A DNA stretch of 33,569 bases from Methanomassiliicoccales archaeon (GTDB lineage Archaea > Thermoplasmatota > Thermoplasmata > Methanomassiliicoccales > UBA472). Below, in pieces: positions 1 to 6,909 of this stretch. How positions within the stretch are numbered: the first letter of the stretch is position 1; each line of letters begins with the position of its first letter. The notes under the pieces are model-generated. The model ran no database searches and had not been told where the DNA came from. It saw only the letters and a list, made by a program, of their open reading frames with translations. A program made the translations under genes and the position numbers. The stretch is taken from assembly GCA_038740345.1 (NCBI GenBank), contig JAVYMA010000021.1, positions 1-33,569 of the forward strand. Reading direction: 5' to 3'.

Positions 1-176
1 ATTATAGTATATTATAGTCATATGAGATTATAAATTTTTATAAAAAAAATAAATATATGCGTATAATAAATTTACATATTTTTACTTATATATGATGACA
101 ATACTCGATATCCTGATATTGTAAATACCATGAAATTTTCTCAATTTTAGACAAATATGAAATCATTCTATCAATT
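1..176. other. AT-rich edge region without a recognisable gene
   Basis: This stretch is very AT-rich and has stops in all frames. It lies downstream of hisD, which is on the minus strand and ends at 177. I see no tRNA, hairpin or promoter I would defend. T-runs on the minus strand could serve as a hisD terminator, but there is nothing specific to point at. Confidence 0.5.
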
Positions 177-1427
177 TCAATGATCTAATCTAATTTGGAT
201 AGATTGCGCGTGCCCAAATAATCCCTCTGCACTGGCAAGTTTTACGATGGTAGGTTCTAATTTACGCAGCCCATCTTTACTTAACTGCTGAACTGAAGTA
301 GCTTTGCAGAAATGCCTGATGTCAAGACCTGAATAAAGGTTAGCGTAGCCAGATGTGGGTAAAACATGATTTGTCCCTGAGGCATAGTCTCCTGCTGCTA
401 TCGGTGAATAGGAACCTATGAAAATGGAGCCTGCATTACGAACCAATGCTAAGACTTCCTCATATTGCTTGCATTGTATAGAGATATGTTCAGGTGCGAT
501 GCAATTACAAATCTCAACTGCCTTTTCCATATTATCAACTAGAATATATCCTACATTCTTTAAAGAAGATTCAAGAATCACTTTCCTTGGAGAGCATGAT
601 GCGTATTTATCCACAAATTCACCCACTCGTTTGGCAAAATCCTCATCATTAGTTATCAAGAGACAGAACGAATGCGGGCCGTGCTCCGCTTGAGCTACAA
701 TATCTGATGCTACAAAAGAGGGATTAGCGCTATCGTCTGCAATTATCACGGCTTCGCTCGGACCAGCAGGGAAATCGATTTCCACTCTATCCCTAAGTAG
801 CATTTTTGCTTCTGTAACATAAACATTCCCTGGTCCAACCACCTTGCGAACAGCCTTTATGGTTTTTGTGCCAAATGCCATGGCAGCTATCGCCTGAGCC
901 CCGCCTATCTTATATATCTCATCAACTTCAGCTATATCCAAGGCTACCAAGGTCAGAGGATTAATCGGTGGAGGTGTGCACACTACCGTCTCACTTACGC
1001 CCACCACTTTTGCTGGAATAATGCACATAAGCGCTGTTGATGGATAAGACGCTCTTCCTCCAGGTACATATGCCCCAACACGGTCCAAAGGAAGAAGTTT
1101 GACACCTAGGCATATCCCCTCTTCTATCTCCTCCAGCCAATTTTGTTTCTGATATTGAAGACTGTGAAATCTACGTATGCGATCAGATGCTTCCTTTAGG
1201 GCTTTGACTAATGATTCATCTACTCTTTCATAAGCAGCCTTAATTTCTTCACTGCAAACTTTTAGAGAATCTAGGCTTACGCCGTCGAAACGCTCTGTAA
1301 GCTCCAACAAGGCGTCGTCACCACGGTTTCGGACCGCTTCTATTATATTTTCAACGGCTTGGCGTACATTCGCCAATTCTCCTCGTCGCCTGCGCTCCCA
1401 CAAATTAAGGTCAATGGGGCCCCACAT
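177..1427 (-). CDS. hisD: Histidinol dehydrogenase
   Basis: Catalyses the last two steps of histidine synthesis, the NAD-dependent oxidation of L-histidinol to L-histidine through the aldehyde, in the cytosol. At 416 residues it is close to the usual ~430. The family landmarks are present: a VPGGRASYPS segment near 121-130, GPGNVYVTEAK near 198-208, FPAGPSEA near 219-226, and the zinc ligands expected from the E. coli enzyme as Q246/H249 (QAEHGP), D347 (GDYASGTNH) and H406 (FGHAQSI). The catalytic pair E313-H314 lies in APEHISI. The start is the ATG at 1427; no good ribosome binding site precedes it. No other his gene is in the window, so it stands alone, divergent from the parvulin gene across a short shared promoter region. 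Confidence 0.96.
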   Translation of the reverse strand: MWGPIDLNLWERRRRGELANVRQAVENIIEAVRNRGDDALLELTERFDGVSLDSLKVCSEEIKAAYERVDESLVKALKEASDRIRRFHSLQYQKQNWLEEIEEGICLGVKLLPLDRVGAYVPGGRASYPSTALMCIIPAKVVGVSETVVCTPPPINPLTLVALDIAEVDEIYKIGGAQAIAAMAFGTKTIKAVRKVVGPGNVYVTEAKMLLRDRVEIDFPAGPSEAVIIADDSANPSFVASDIVAQAEHGPHSFCLLITNDEDFAKRVGEFVDKYASCSPRKVILESSLKNVGYILVDNMEKAVEICNCIAPEHISIQCKQYEEVLALVRNAGSIFIGSYSPIAAGDYASGTNHVLPTSGYANLYSGLDIRHFCKATSVQQLSKDGLRKLEPTIVKLASAEGLFGHAQSIQIRLDH

Positions 1428-1466
1428 GAGCCAGACAAATGTGGATGGTATCTTTATTCTTTGCCC

Positions 1467-1478
1467 ATTATATACAAT
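1467..1478. promoter_or_regulatory. Near-palindromic TATA element between divergent genes
   Basis: The 12-mer ATTATATACAAT reads ATTGTATATAAT on the other strand, so it is TATA-like in both directions. It lies 41 bp from the hisD start and 49 bp from the parvulin ATG. With the usual archaeal spacing, transcripts would start near 1446 (minus) and 1498 (plus), leaving leaders of roughly 20-30 nt. The assignment is inference from spacing only. Confidence 0.4.
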
Positions 1479-1525
1479 CCTAGCATTGCATAACTATTTC
1501 AAATGAATTGCACGTATCCTTCTTC

Positions 1526-1807
1526 ATGCCAAAGCAGGTTAATTGCTCGCATATCCTAGTAAAAACGGAGAAAGAGGCAAAGGAGATTTTAGCGCGAATC
1601 GCATCAGGGGAAAGATTCGAGGACTTGGCCAAAAAAGTTTCTCAATGCCCCTCTGGAAAGAAGGGAGGCTCTTTAGGTTGGTTTGGCAGGGGTCAGATGG
1701 TCCCTGAATTCGAGAAAGCTGCATTTGAAGGAGAAAAGGGTAAGATTGTAGGACCCGTCAAGACCCAATTTGGTTATCACTTAATAAAAATAGTAGATCA
1801 GAAATGA
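1526..1807 (+). CDS. Small parvulin-type peptidyl-prolyl isomerase
   Basis: A single-domain parvulin (PpiC/rotamase) of 93 residues, the same size as E. coli Par10. It catalyses cis-trans isomerisation of peptidyl-proline bonds and has no signal peptide, so it should act in the cytosol. The fold's active-site positions are all visible: H9 in SHILVK, C41 in CPSGKKGG, M58, F62, F82 and H85 in FGYHLIKI. A TTG at 1508 would add six residues, but the family typically begins at MPKQVNCSHIL-like sequence, so the ATG at 1526 is chosen. No Shine-Dalgarno is seen. It is followed by a separate promoter for the zinc-ribbon gene, so it is probably monocistronic. Confidence 0.93.
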   Translation: MPKQVNCSHILVKTEKEAKEILARIASGERFEDLAKKVSQCPSGKKGGSLGWFGRGQMVPEFEKAAFEGEKGKIVGPVKTQFGYHLIKIVDQK

Positions 1808-1849
1808 AAAAAACTAGAAAAGATTGATAATGATGTCAGGCGTATCAAT

Positions 1850-1858
1850 CTTATAAAA
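1850..1858 (+). promoter_or_regulatory. TATA box for the eight-zinc-ribbon gene
   Basis: CTTATAAAA centred at about 1854 predicts a transcript start near 1880, immediately before the GAGGT ribosome binding site at 1881-1885. Confidence 0.45.
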
Positions 1859-1892
1859 CTATTAAAGGTTAGCCTTCCCTGAGGTAATGAAG

Positions 1893-2906
1893 ATGCCCTT
1901 AAATTTACCTTTCAATAAGCGAAAGCGCATATGCAATGGATGTGGACGCGAGGTATTAGATGAGAATGAATTCTGCCCTTTCTGTGGTACAAGGAAGCAG
2001 GGTGCTGTTCTATCAACTAATACTGATATTTCCAATCAAGTGAAACAAGAAAGCATTCAGCGATTATGTCCTGGATGCGGAAGGCAATCACCTGAAGGAC
2101 TGCGATTCTGTCCTTACTGTGGTAAAGAATTTATTGCACCTTCATCCTCTCAAACCAGCTCTGCCCCATTGGTCGGAACAGAGTCAAGCAGTTCTGCCTC
2201 TGCTCAAATTAAAGTAATATGCATTTCCTGCTCTCGAGAAGTTCCAGATGGTCTCAATTTCTGTCCTAATTGTGGTAGACCAGCCCCATATGGCAGGGCA
2301 TCGGCACAAATGTCTTCAAGCCAGCCAATGCGCAAATGCTTTGGTTGCGGAAGGGATATCCCGATCGGATTAAAATTCTGCCCCTACTGCGGTCGACCGG
2401 ACCAAGCACAGACAAATTCTCCTGCATATGTCTCTAACGCTCAATTAGTAGCAGAAGGGGCAAAAACACGCCTCTGTCCAGGATGCGGGAGGCAATCACC
2501 TGATGGACTGCGATTCTGTCCTTACTGTGGTCGTCCTAATCCCACTCCTCCATCTACACCCTCAACCTCTTCTATACCACAGTCGGGTATTAGGTGCCTA
2601 GGATGTGGGAGAAATTTTGCTGAGAATTTGAACTTCTGCCCTTATTGTGGAAGGCCCAACTCCCGTCCCGCTACTAATGTTAAACCTTCTTCAGAAAGCT
2701 CTCATCGCTTATGCATGGGATGTGGAAGGCAAATCGATGAAAATTTAAAATTCTGCCCTCACTGCGGTAGACCTAATGCCGCACCCCATTCTCCTGCGGA
2801 AACCACTGCGATTGAGACAACGACCAGGATTTGTACAGGATGCGGCAAGACGATTTCATCCTCGCATAAATTTTGCCCTGAATGTGGGAAGGCGAAAGAA
2901 GGATGA
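1893..2906 (+). CDS. Protein built of eight tandem zinc ribbons
   Basis: I do not know a function for this protein. It consists of eight CxxC-x(13-14)-CxxC zinc ribbons of the zinc_ribbon_2 type (for example CPGCGRQ...FCPYCG), joined by 15-30 residue linkers rich in Ser, Pro, Thr, Ala and Gln. Every ribbon keeps all four cysteines. There is no membrane segment and no other domain, so it could be a flexible scaffold or nucleic-acid/protein binder; that is inference. Two in-frame ATGs exist. The second, at 1893, lies 7 nt after GAGGT, whereas the first (1887) almost touches it, so 1893 is chosen (337 residues). Ribbons two and five are nearly identical in DNA, pointing to recent internal duplication. 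The next gene carries one more ribbon of the same type. Confidence 0.85.
   Translation: MPLNLPFNKRKRICNGCGREVLDENEFCPFCGTRKQGAVLSTNTDISNQVKQESIQRLCPGCGRQSPEGLRFCPYCGKEFIAPSSSQTSSAPLVGTESSSSASAQIKVICISCSREVPDGLNFCPNCGRPAPYGRASAQMSSSQPMRKCFGCGRDIPIGLKFCPYCGRPDQAQTNSPAYVSNAQLVAEGAKTRLCPGCGRQSPDGLRFCPYCGRPNPTPPSTPSTSSIPQSGIRCLGCGRNFAENLNFCPYCGRPNSRPATNVKPSSESSHRLCMGCGRQIDENLKFCPHCGRPNAAPHSPAETTAIETTTRICTGCGKTISSSHKFCPECGKAKEG
2067..2123 (+). repeat. 57-bp intragenic repeat, copy 1 (second zinc ribbon)
   Basis: Encodes one zinc ribbon. It matches 2475-2531 at 54 of 57 positions by eye, far closer than the other ribbons in the gene match one another. Confidence 0.85.
2475..2531 (+). repeat. 57-bp intragenic repeat, copy 2 (fifth zinc ribbon)
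   Basis: Second copy of the 57-bp unit at 2067-2123, 408 bp downstream and in the same frame. Three substitutions separate the copies, two of them silent. Confidence 0.85.
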
Positions 2907-2975
2907 TAAAAATCTTTTCTATCTAAAATAAGCTTATAATTATCAACTTTTTAGCTTTCCTCAGACACAGAATGG

Positions 2976-2984
2976 TTTTATATA
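2976..2984 (+). promoter_or_regulatory. TATA box for the zinc-ribbon membrane protein gene
   Basis: TTTTATATA centred near 2980 predicts a start site near 3006. The resulting leader of about 48 nt contains the strong AGGAGG ribosome binding site at 3040-3045. Confidence 0.6.
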
Positions 2985-3053
2985 TTGAAAATCAGCTTTA
3001 TGCTAATCACTTTGGGGGGCCAGACCTCACCAGAGACTTAGGAGGAAAAAGAG

Positions 3054-3407
3054 TTGACCGACAATACACGCATGTGTACAGGCTGCGGCAGACAGATCCC
3101 TGTCGAATATAATGTTTGCCCGCATTGTGGTAGGCCACAGAACCAACCACAGTATGGACAGCCAGCACCACCTTATGGACAGCCTCAGCAGTATGAGTCG
3201 TTAGGAGCATTGAAGTACATATTGTATATTCTATCCTTCCTCAGCCTGCTGATAGGAATTGTAATATTCCTAATATGGATGAACGATCCAAACCCTGAGA
3301 AGCGACATGTAGGTAAGAATTGTCTTCTCATCAGCTTGGCCGCGATCGTGCTATCGATTTTGTGCTATGCTGTGATATTCGTCGCTTTGGGCTTAGCCTT
3401 CATGTGA
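3054..3407 (+). CDS. Zinc-ribbon protein with two membrane helices
   Basis: A 117-residue protein of unknown function. It has an N-terminal zinc ribbon (CTGCGRQ...CPHCG, about residues 8-26), a Pro/Gln/Tyr-rich linker with repeated YGQP motifs (about 29-47), and two hydrophobic segments (about 53-74 and 89-114) separated by a short charged loop. The ribbon probably faces the cytosol on a two-helix membrane anchor. The start is TTG at 3054, chosen because AGGAGG lies 8 nt upstream and no ATG precedes the ribbon. The ribbon closely resembles those of the preceding eight-ribbon protein, so the two may be related in origin and perhaps in role. Confidence 0.8.
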   Translation: MTDNTRMCTGCGRQIPVEYNVCPHCGRPQNQPQYGQPAPPYGQPQQYESLGALKYILYILSFLSLLIGIVIFLIWMNDPNPEKRHVGKNCLLISLAAIVLSILCYAVIFVALGLAFM

Positions 3408-3451
3408 AGGCTAAATCCTTTACCTTTTTAATTCCATTTCCTTTTGTTATT

Positions 3452-4192
3452 ATGTCTTCGTTCGATTGTATGTCCTTATTAAATTCTTTTAATCTAATTT
3501 TGCAGAGTTCATCAGGACCTGTTGAAGCATGGGCTGATTTGTTATGGGAGATAGGTTATGCCCTTTGTCATCAGATATCATCCCGCTCTTTGTTCATGGG
3601 CGGAATGCAGTTTCCTGTATGCGCTCGGGACACAGGTACGATGTTGGGATTCGGTATTGTGCTGCTGTTTTTCATTTTTAACCACAGAAAAAAGCGATCT
3701 GGTTTACCAGATATCCCCACGCTGATTGTTTGCGCATTTGGTTTAATGATTTTTGCCTTCGATGGGGTCTCTTCCTATTTAGGCTTCAGAGAAACGAATA
3801 ACGAATGGAGACTTACATCAGGTCTCATTATGGGATTGTCCTTAGGAATCATGCTTTTAACTGTAATGGCGAGATTATTAGGAGGAAAGGAGGATAAAAG
3901 ATGTTTTACTTTTAAGGATCTTTTCATATTGGCACCTTTCTTTTTCTTAGCATATTTCGCAACGAAAATTGATCTTGGGGGATTGGGTTGGTATTTAATA
4001 TCGAGCTTCATCATAATCTCCTTGATATCTCTAATTCTAATCATCATGCAAATATTCTTGAGATCGATATTATGGGGTAAAAAGGAATGGAGCGAACAAA
4101 GAATAATGCTGTTCTCGGTCATATTGACGGCAGGAACTATTTTCTTACTCTGGCTCTTTCATCGACTTACAGAAACTAGTATACCGCATTAA
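3452..4192 (+). CDS. DUF2085-like multi-pass membrane protein
   Basis: Function unknown. The DUF2085 signature is visible: CHQ at 39-41, an RS pair at 45-46, a GG pair near 50, and CARDTG at 57-62, with one conserved cysteine at each end. About six hydrophobic helices follow (approximately 63-78, 88-110, 120-141, 155-172, 177-204 and 217-237). The reading frame is open back to 3320, but that extension lies inside the previous gene. The ATG at 3452 is preferred because a T-rich TATA-like stretch near 3423-3431 lies about 26 bp upstream and no Shine-Dalgarno is present, which would make the mRNA leaderless. The ATG at 3470 is an alternative. Confidence 0.7.
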   Translation: MSSFDCMSLLNSFNLILQSSSGPVEAWADLLWEIGYALCHQISSRSLFMGGMQFPVCARDTGTMLGFGIVLLFFIFNHRKKRSGLPDIPTLIVCAFGLMIFAFDGVSSYLGFRETNNEWRLTSGLIMGLSLGIMLLTVMARLLGGKEDKRCFTFKDLFILAPFFFLAYFATKIDLGGLGWYLISSFIIISLISLILIIMQIFLRSILWGKKEWSEQRIMLFSVILTAGTIFLLWLFHRLTETSIPH

Positions 4193-4278
4193 AACAATTT
4201 CAATTACATTCGTTCAGAGTTCAAAAATTAGGAAAACGATATTTGAACACCACAGCATCCATTAAAAGGGCAGGCAAG

Positions 4279-4542
4279 TTATGGTGTGTTCAGATACTCC
4301 TCCAACAGAACCTTGCGATATTCCCCCTCCTTGGAGCGTGGTACGAAGTCATTTTTCTTCACACGCAATAGCAGTTCGTCGGCTATCTTTTCATTGTCCT
4401 TGAGCCCTAAAGCCCTAACTTCTTCCACAACCTTGCTCCAATTGCTTATTCCGACGTTAGCTCCAGCTACCCAAATTTTTTTCGACTCGTCTACCGAGGC
4501 TCCACCACAGGCTCCACCACTCGTCCTAACCTTCTCAGTCAT
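4279..4542 (-). CDS. Small conserved-looking soluble protein, function unknown
   Basis: An 87-residue protein I cannot assign. The N-terminus is Gly-rich with a single cysteine (TSGGACGGA). The rest looks like a compact helical domain with a short strand (KIWVAGANVGI), then amphipathic helices ending in a KKNDFVPRSKEGEYRKVLL segment. It feels like a family of small proteins from anaerobes, but I cannot name it. The start is ATG at 4542: AGGTG lies 7 nt upstream. A TTG one codon earlier is less well spaced. It lies tail-to-tail with the DUF2085 gene, with about 85 bp between the two stops. Confidence 0.7.
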   Translation of the reverse strand: MTEKVRTSGGACGGASVDESKKIWVAGANVGISNWSKVVEEVRALGLKDNEKIADELLLRVKKNDFVPRSKEGEYRKVLLEEYLNTP

Positions 4543-4604
4543 CAATCTGCACCTGCAGTGGAATCAGCCGGGGGGTGGTTCTTAATATTTTTTCTAAAAT
4601 AACC

Positions 4605-4845
4605 TTACAGATACGAAATAATTATAAGCCATGGGCTAATTTTACAGCAAGCTTGAATTGATTCGCATGCATGGTTCAGAAAAGCCCCAGGTTTGCTTCT
4701 CAACTCCTCATACATAGCTATAGGATTTTTTTTCTTTTAGTTGATATATTTCATGAATCCCTAGATCCTATAAAACCTGAGCTGCCTTCTCAGATATTCC
4801 TAACTTACTTCTTGCTTTCCTTATGAAATCATCTTTGTCGCTCAG
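4605..4845 (-). pseudogene. Decayed helix-hairpin-helix (Cdd1-like) gene
   Basis: Reading the minus strand from a well-placed ribosome binding site (AGGTGA, at 4849-4854) gives LSDKDDFIRKARSKLGISEK, then AAQVL, a TAG, and DLGIHEIYQLKE. After a run of eight A's the frame must shift by one to continue NPIAMYEELRSKPGAFLNHA. The joined product resembles the 'pathogenicity locus' Cdd1 helix-hairpin-helix family, in which a hairpin motif is followed by an LGI...L...(D/N)P..(L/M)YE.L pattern. Three lesions are seen: CTG where a start codon is expected, an in-frame TAG, and one extra A in the homopolymer. The total is 241 nt, that is 80 codons plus one. The family call is from memory of its pattern. 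The A-run could be a sequencing slip, but the other two lesions are not explained that way. Confidence 0.6.
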
Positions 4846-4959
4846 TGAATCACCTTTTTATTCCTATTAAACATTTTTTAAAATTTCACTGAATATTATT
4901 ATTTTAAAAATTGAATGTATTTAAACACGCATAAAAGGATTCATTTTTTAATATCTTAT

Positions 4960-5571
4960 TTATAGAAATAGGATTACTAAAGGATGCGTTCCTATCCAAT
5001 CGTGTATACCCTGAAGGATAAACTCCACTGCTAAAGCAGCCAATAGCAATCCGATTATTTTTGAAAATATCTCGATTGTATTCGTTCCGACTTTGCGAAG
5101 TATTAGAATTGAATTGCGCAACAATCCCCAAGTTATCGCAAGTGATATGACTCCTGCAATTATTGTCGTGAACCAGCCTACTCGTGAAGTTAGTAGAATG
5201 GCGGTAGATATAACACCTGGCCCTGTCAAAATAGGAGTAGCAACGATCACCCAAGCAACGTTGCCTTGTTCATTCGTTCTAGTAAAACTCAAAGAGAAAA
5301 CTATTTCAATCGCCATGAGAAGTAAGACTAAACCTCCAGCGATACGAAAGGCATCAAGACTTATACCAAATAAGTCTAATATGGCAGTGCCCAATAGGGT
5401 GAAAATGACGAAAAGTGTCGCTGCTACCATTATGGCATATAAAGCACTCTTTTCTTTTTCTTTATCGTCCATATTTTTTGTTAGGGAAATGAATATAGGT
5501 AAAGAAGCGAAAGGATCAAAGATGAAGAATAGGAGAGCCACGGAATAAATCAACTGGTCTAATCCTTCCAT
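4960..5571 (-). CDS. MarC/UPF0056-family integral membrane protein
   Basis: A 203-residue membrane protein with about six helices, the usual size for the MarC family, whose transport role, if any, is not established. Signature segments are DPFASLPIFISLT near 19-31, LFGISLDAFRIAGGLVLLL near 67-85 and ATPILTGPGVISTAI near 111-125. The central loop is polar. The start is ATG at 5571 with GGTGAT four bases upstream. The gene is divergent from the ferredoxin:disulfide reductase gene and downstream it meets the decayed HHH gene on the same strand. Confidence 0.9.
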   Translation of the reverse strand: MEGLDQLIYSVALLFFIFDPFASLPIFISLTKNMDDKEKEKSALYAIMVAATLFVIFTLLGTAILDLFGISLDAFRIAGGLVLLLMAIEIVFSLSFTRTNEQGNVAWVIVATPILTGPGVISTAILLTSRVGWFTTIIAGVISLAITWGLLRNSILILRKVGTNTIEIFSKIIGLLLAALAVEFILQGIHDWIGTHPLVILFL

Positions 5572-5694
5572 ATAATCACCTTGGAGGACTGATAGGTCCG
5601 GGCCCTATTTTATCATTCCTCGGCTCTATAATTTTTACTTAGACCTTTGATAGAACATAGAATTTCATTTTTATTGCTGGCAGGGATGAAAGGG

Positions 5695-5702
5695 ATTATA
5701 AA
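5695..5702 (+). promoter_or_regulatory. Possible TATA box for the FTR-Trx-lplB-lplA operon
   Basis: ATTATAAA centred near 5698 predicts a start near 5724, leaving a short leader that holds the GGGAG ribosome binding site at 5726-5730 before the ATG at 5735. It would place the start after the alternative ATG at 5711. Confidence 0.4.
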
Positions 5703-5734
5703 GGGAAGCGATGTGTTCATTGTATGGGAGCTTG

Positions 5735-6310
5735 ATGAACGAAAAAAAGCGTTTTTGGCGATGCCACGTCTGCAATGACATCCATTACGGCTTGAGACCG
5801 CCAGAGGTATGTCCTACCTGCGGAATGAAGAATGCCTTCGTCAATTGCAACAGAAAGGAAGCAAACAAAGTTACTGAACTATCTAAGGATAAAAGTTTTC
5901 TGCGTTGCAATAATTGCGGCGATTGGCATTTTGGAGCTAAACCATTGCGTCATTGCTATTCTTGCGGTTCAGACGAATCTTATTCACCCTCCGCGGCTTC
6001 AGATTTCAGAGAATTGAACGTACAAATGGACTCATATCCTGCTACCCCTGATGAGGTCTTAGAGGTTTGGAAGGATTTCGTTCAAAGGAATGGACGAATA
6101 AGGCTATGGGAAGAGGAAGATAGTGTGAGGCAGTTGGCAAACGGCGTGCTTGAAAATGATGTTAATAAAGGCTTAAAATATTGTCCCTGCCGCATCCCAA
6201 CAGGAGATGCTAATAAAGACTTAAAGCTCATATGTCCATGCAATTTTCTTGCTCAACAGACATGGAAAGAATTCGGAGAATGCTGGTGCGGGCTTTTTCG
6301 AAAGAGGTGA
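5735..6310 (+). CDS. Ferredoxin:thioredoxin reductase-like protein with two rubredoxin-like ribbons
   Basis: The C-terminal domain is the catalytic (beta) chain of ferredoxin:thioredoxin reductase. It uses a [4Fe-4S] cluster and an adjacent disulfide to pass electrons from ferredoxin to a thioredoxin. The six cysteines are C150/C152 (CPCR), C167/C169 (CPCN) and C183/C185 (CWC). By analogy with the plant enzyme, C152-C185 is the active disulfide and C150, C167, C169 and C183 hold the cluster. The histidine usually found between the last two cysteines is a tryptophan. Two rubredoxin-like CxxC pairs precede it (C10/C13...C26/C29 and C58/C61...C74/C77), as in the archaeal ferredoxin:disulfide reductases. 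Start: ATG 5735, five bases after GGGAG; an ATG at 5711 has a poorer site. The thioredoxin gene follows 7 bp after the stop. Confidence 0.88.
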   Translation: MNEKKRFWRCHVCNDIHYGLRPPEVCPTCGMKNAFVNCNRKEANKVTELSKDKSFLRCNNCGDWHFGAKPLRHCYSCGSDESYSPSAASDFRELNVQMDSYPATPDEVLEVWKDFVQRNGRIRLWEEEDSVRQLANGVLENDVNKGLKYCPCRIPTGDANKDLKLICPCNFLAQQTWKEFGECWCGLFRKR

Positions 6311-6317
6311 TTAAAGA

Positions 6318-6626
6318 ATGGCAGAAAATGATTCATATGAGGAAGGAAAAAGACTGATTTGGTTCTATGGAAGAGAGTGCCCTCATTGTAAGAAATTGCA
6401 CCCTGTAGTTGATCAATGGGAGGCCCAAACAGGAATTAAAATTGTAAGATTGGAGGTATGGCACGACGAGAAGAACGCGCAGTTAATGCGCAAGTATGGA
6501 GAATCAATTTCGGCAGCATGTGGGGGCGATCTCGGCGTTCCAGCTTTCTATAATGAGAGGACTGGAAAAGCCATATGCGGATCCCGTGTGGATGCTGAAA
6601 AGTTAACCGCTTGGGCTAAGGGTTGA
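6318..6626 (+). CDS. Thioredoxin-fold protein, CPHC active site
   Basis: A 102-residue thioredoxin-like protein with the redox motif CPHC at 21-24 after a WFYGRE strand, and the cis-proline motif GVPAFYN near 74-80. The Pro-His pair between the cysteines differs from classical thioredoxin (GP) and is closer to DsbA/glutaredoxin-type sites. No signal peptide is present, so it is cytosolic. It starts 7 bp after the FTR-like gene with GGTGATT before the ATG, so it is the natural substrate of that reductase (inference from adjacency). A third cysteine in the SAACGGD segment near residue 63 and a fourth near the C-terminus (AICGS) may be structural or regulatory. The downstream partner is lplB, 7 bp away. 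Confidence 0.88.
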   Translation: MAENDSYEEGKRLIWFYGRECPHCKKLHPVVDQWEAQTGIKIVRLEVWHDEKNAQLMRKYGESISAACGGDLGVPAFYNERTGKAICGSRVDAEKLTAWAKG

Positions 6627-6633
6627 TAATAGC

Positions 6634-6909
6634 TTGTCGGGCAGAACGGTGGTGCGAAAAATCGATGGAGGTAAGCTGTTCCGCCTAACTTTATTGCCCA
6701 CTGGTAAAGTTCGGTTACATGGAGATTTCTTCCTTTATCCTGAAGAACGCATAGAAGCAATTGAGGAATGGCTAGAGTGTTGTTTGACTATGCCTGATAA
6801 GACAAGTGCGAAAAGGTACTTAGAAAAGGAGATTGATGAAGAAAAAATAACCATTCTCGGTGTTGATGTTCAACACTTGATAGATGCTCTCTGGAGGGCC
6901 AAGGAATGA
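6634..6909 (+). CDS. lplB: Lipoate-protein ligase accessory subunit, LplB-like
   Basis: A 91-residue protein corresponding to the detached C-terminal accessory domain of lipoate-protein ligase. In Thermoplasma acidophilum this domain is a separate subunit that the catalytic subunit needs to form lipoyl-AMP. The sequence starts with a GGKLFRLTL...GKVRLHGDFFLYPEE pattern, typical of this domain, and then becomes helical. Its stop overlaps the lplA start by four bases (ATGA), so translation is probably coupled. The start is TTG at 6634; a weak GGTTGAT lies upstream and overlaps the thioredoxin stop. The order lplB-lplA places the accessory subunit first. Confidence 0.85.
   Translation: MSGRTVVRKIDGGKLFRLTLLPTGKVRLHGDFFLYPEERIEAIEEWLECCLTMPDKTSAKRYLEKEIDEEKITILGVDVQHLIDALWRAKE

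Noticed and set aside
3320-3451. N-terminal extension of the DUF2085-like gene
   Set aside because: It runs through the end of the preceding gene, does not resemble family sequence, and a TATA-like stretch sits 26 bp before the chosen ATG.
4769-4771. In-frame TAG read as pyrrolysine in the HHH-like gene
   Set aside because: The frame also needs a one-base shift and lacks a normal start codon, and no pyrrolysine gene is in the window, so decay is the simpler reading.
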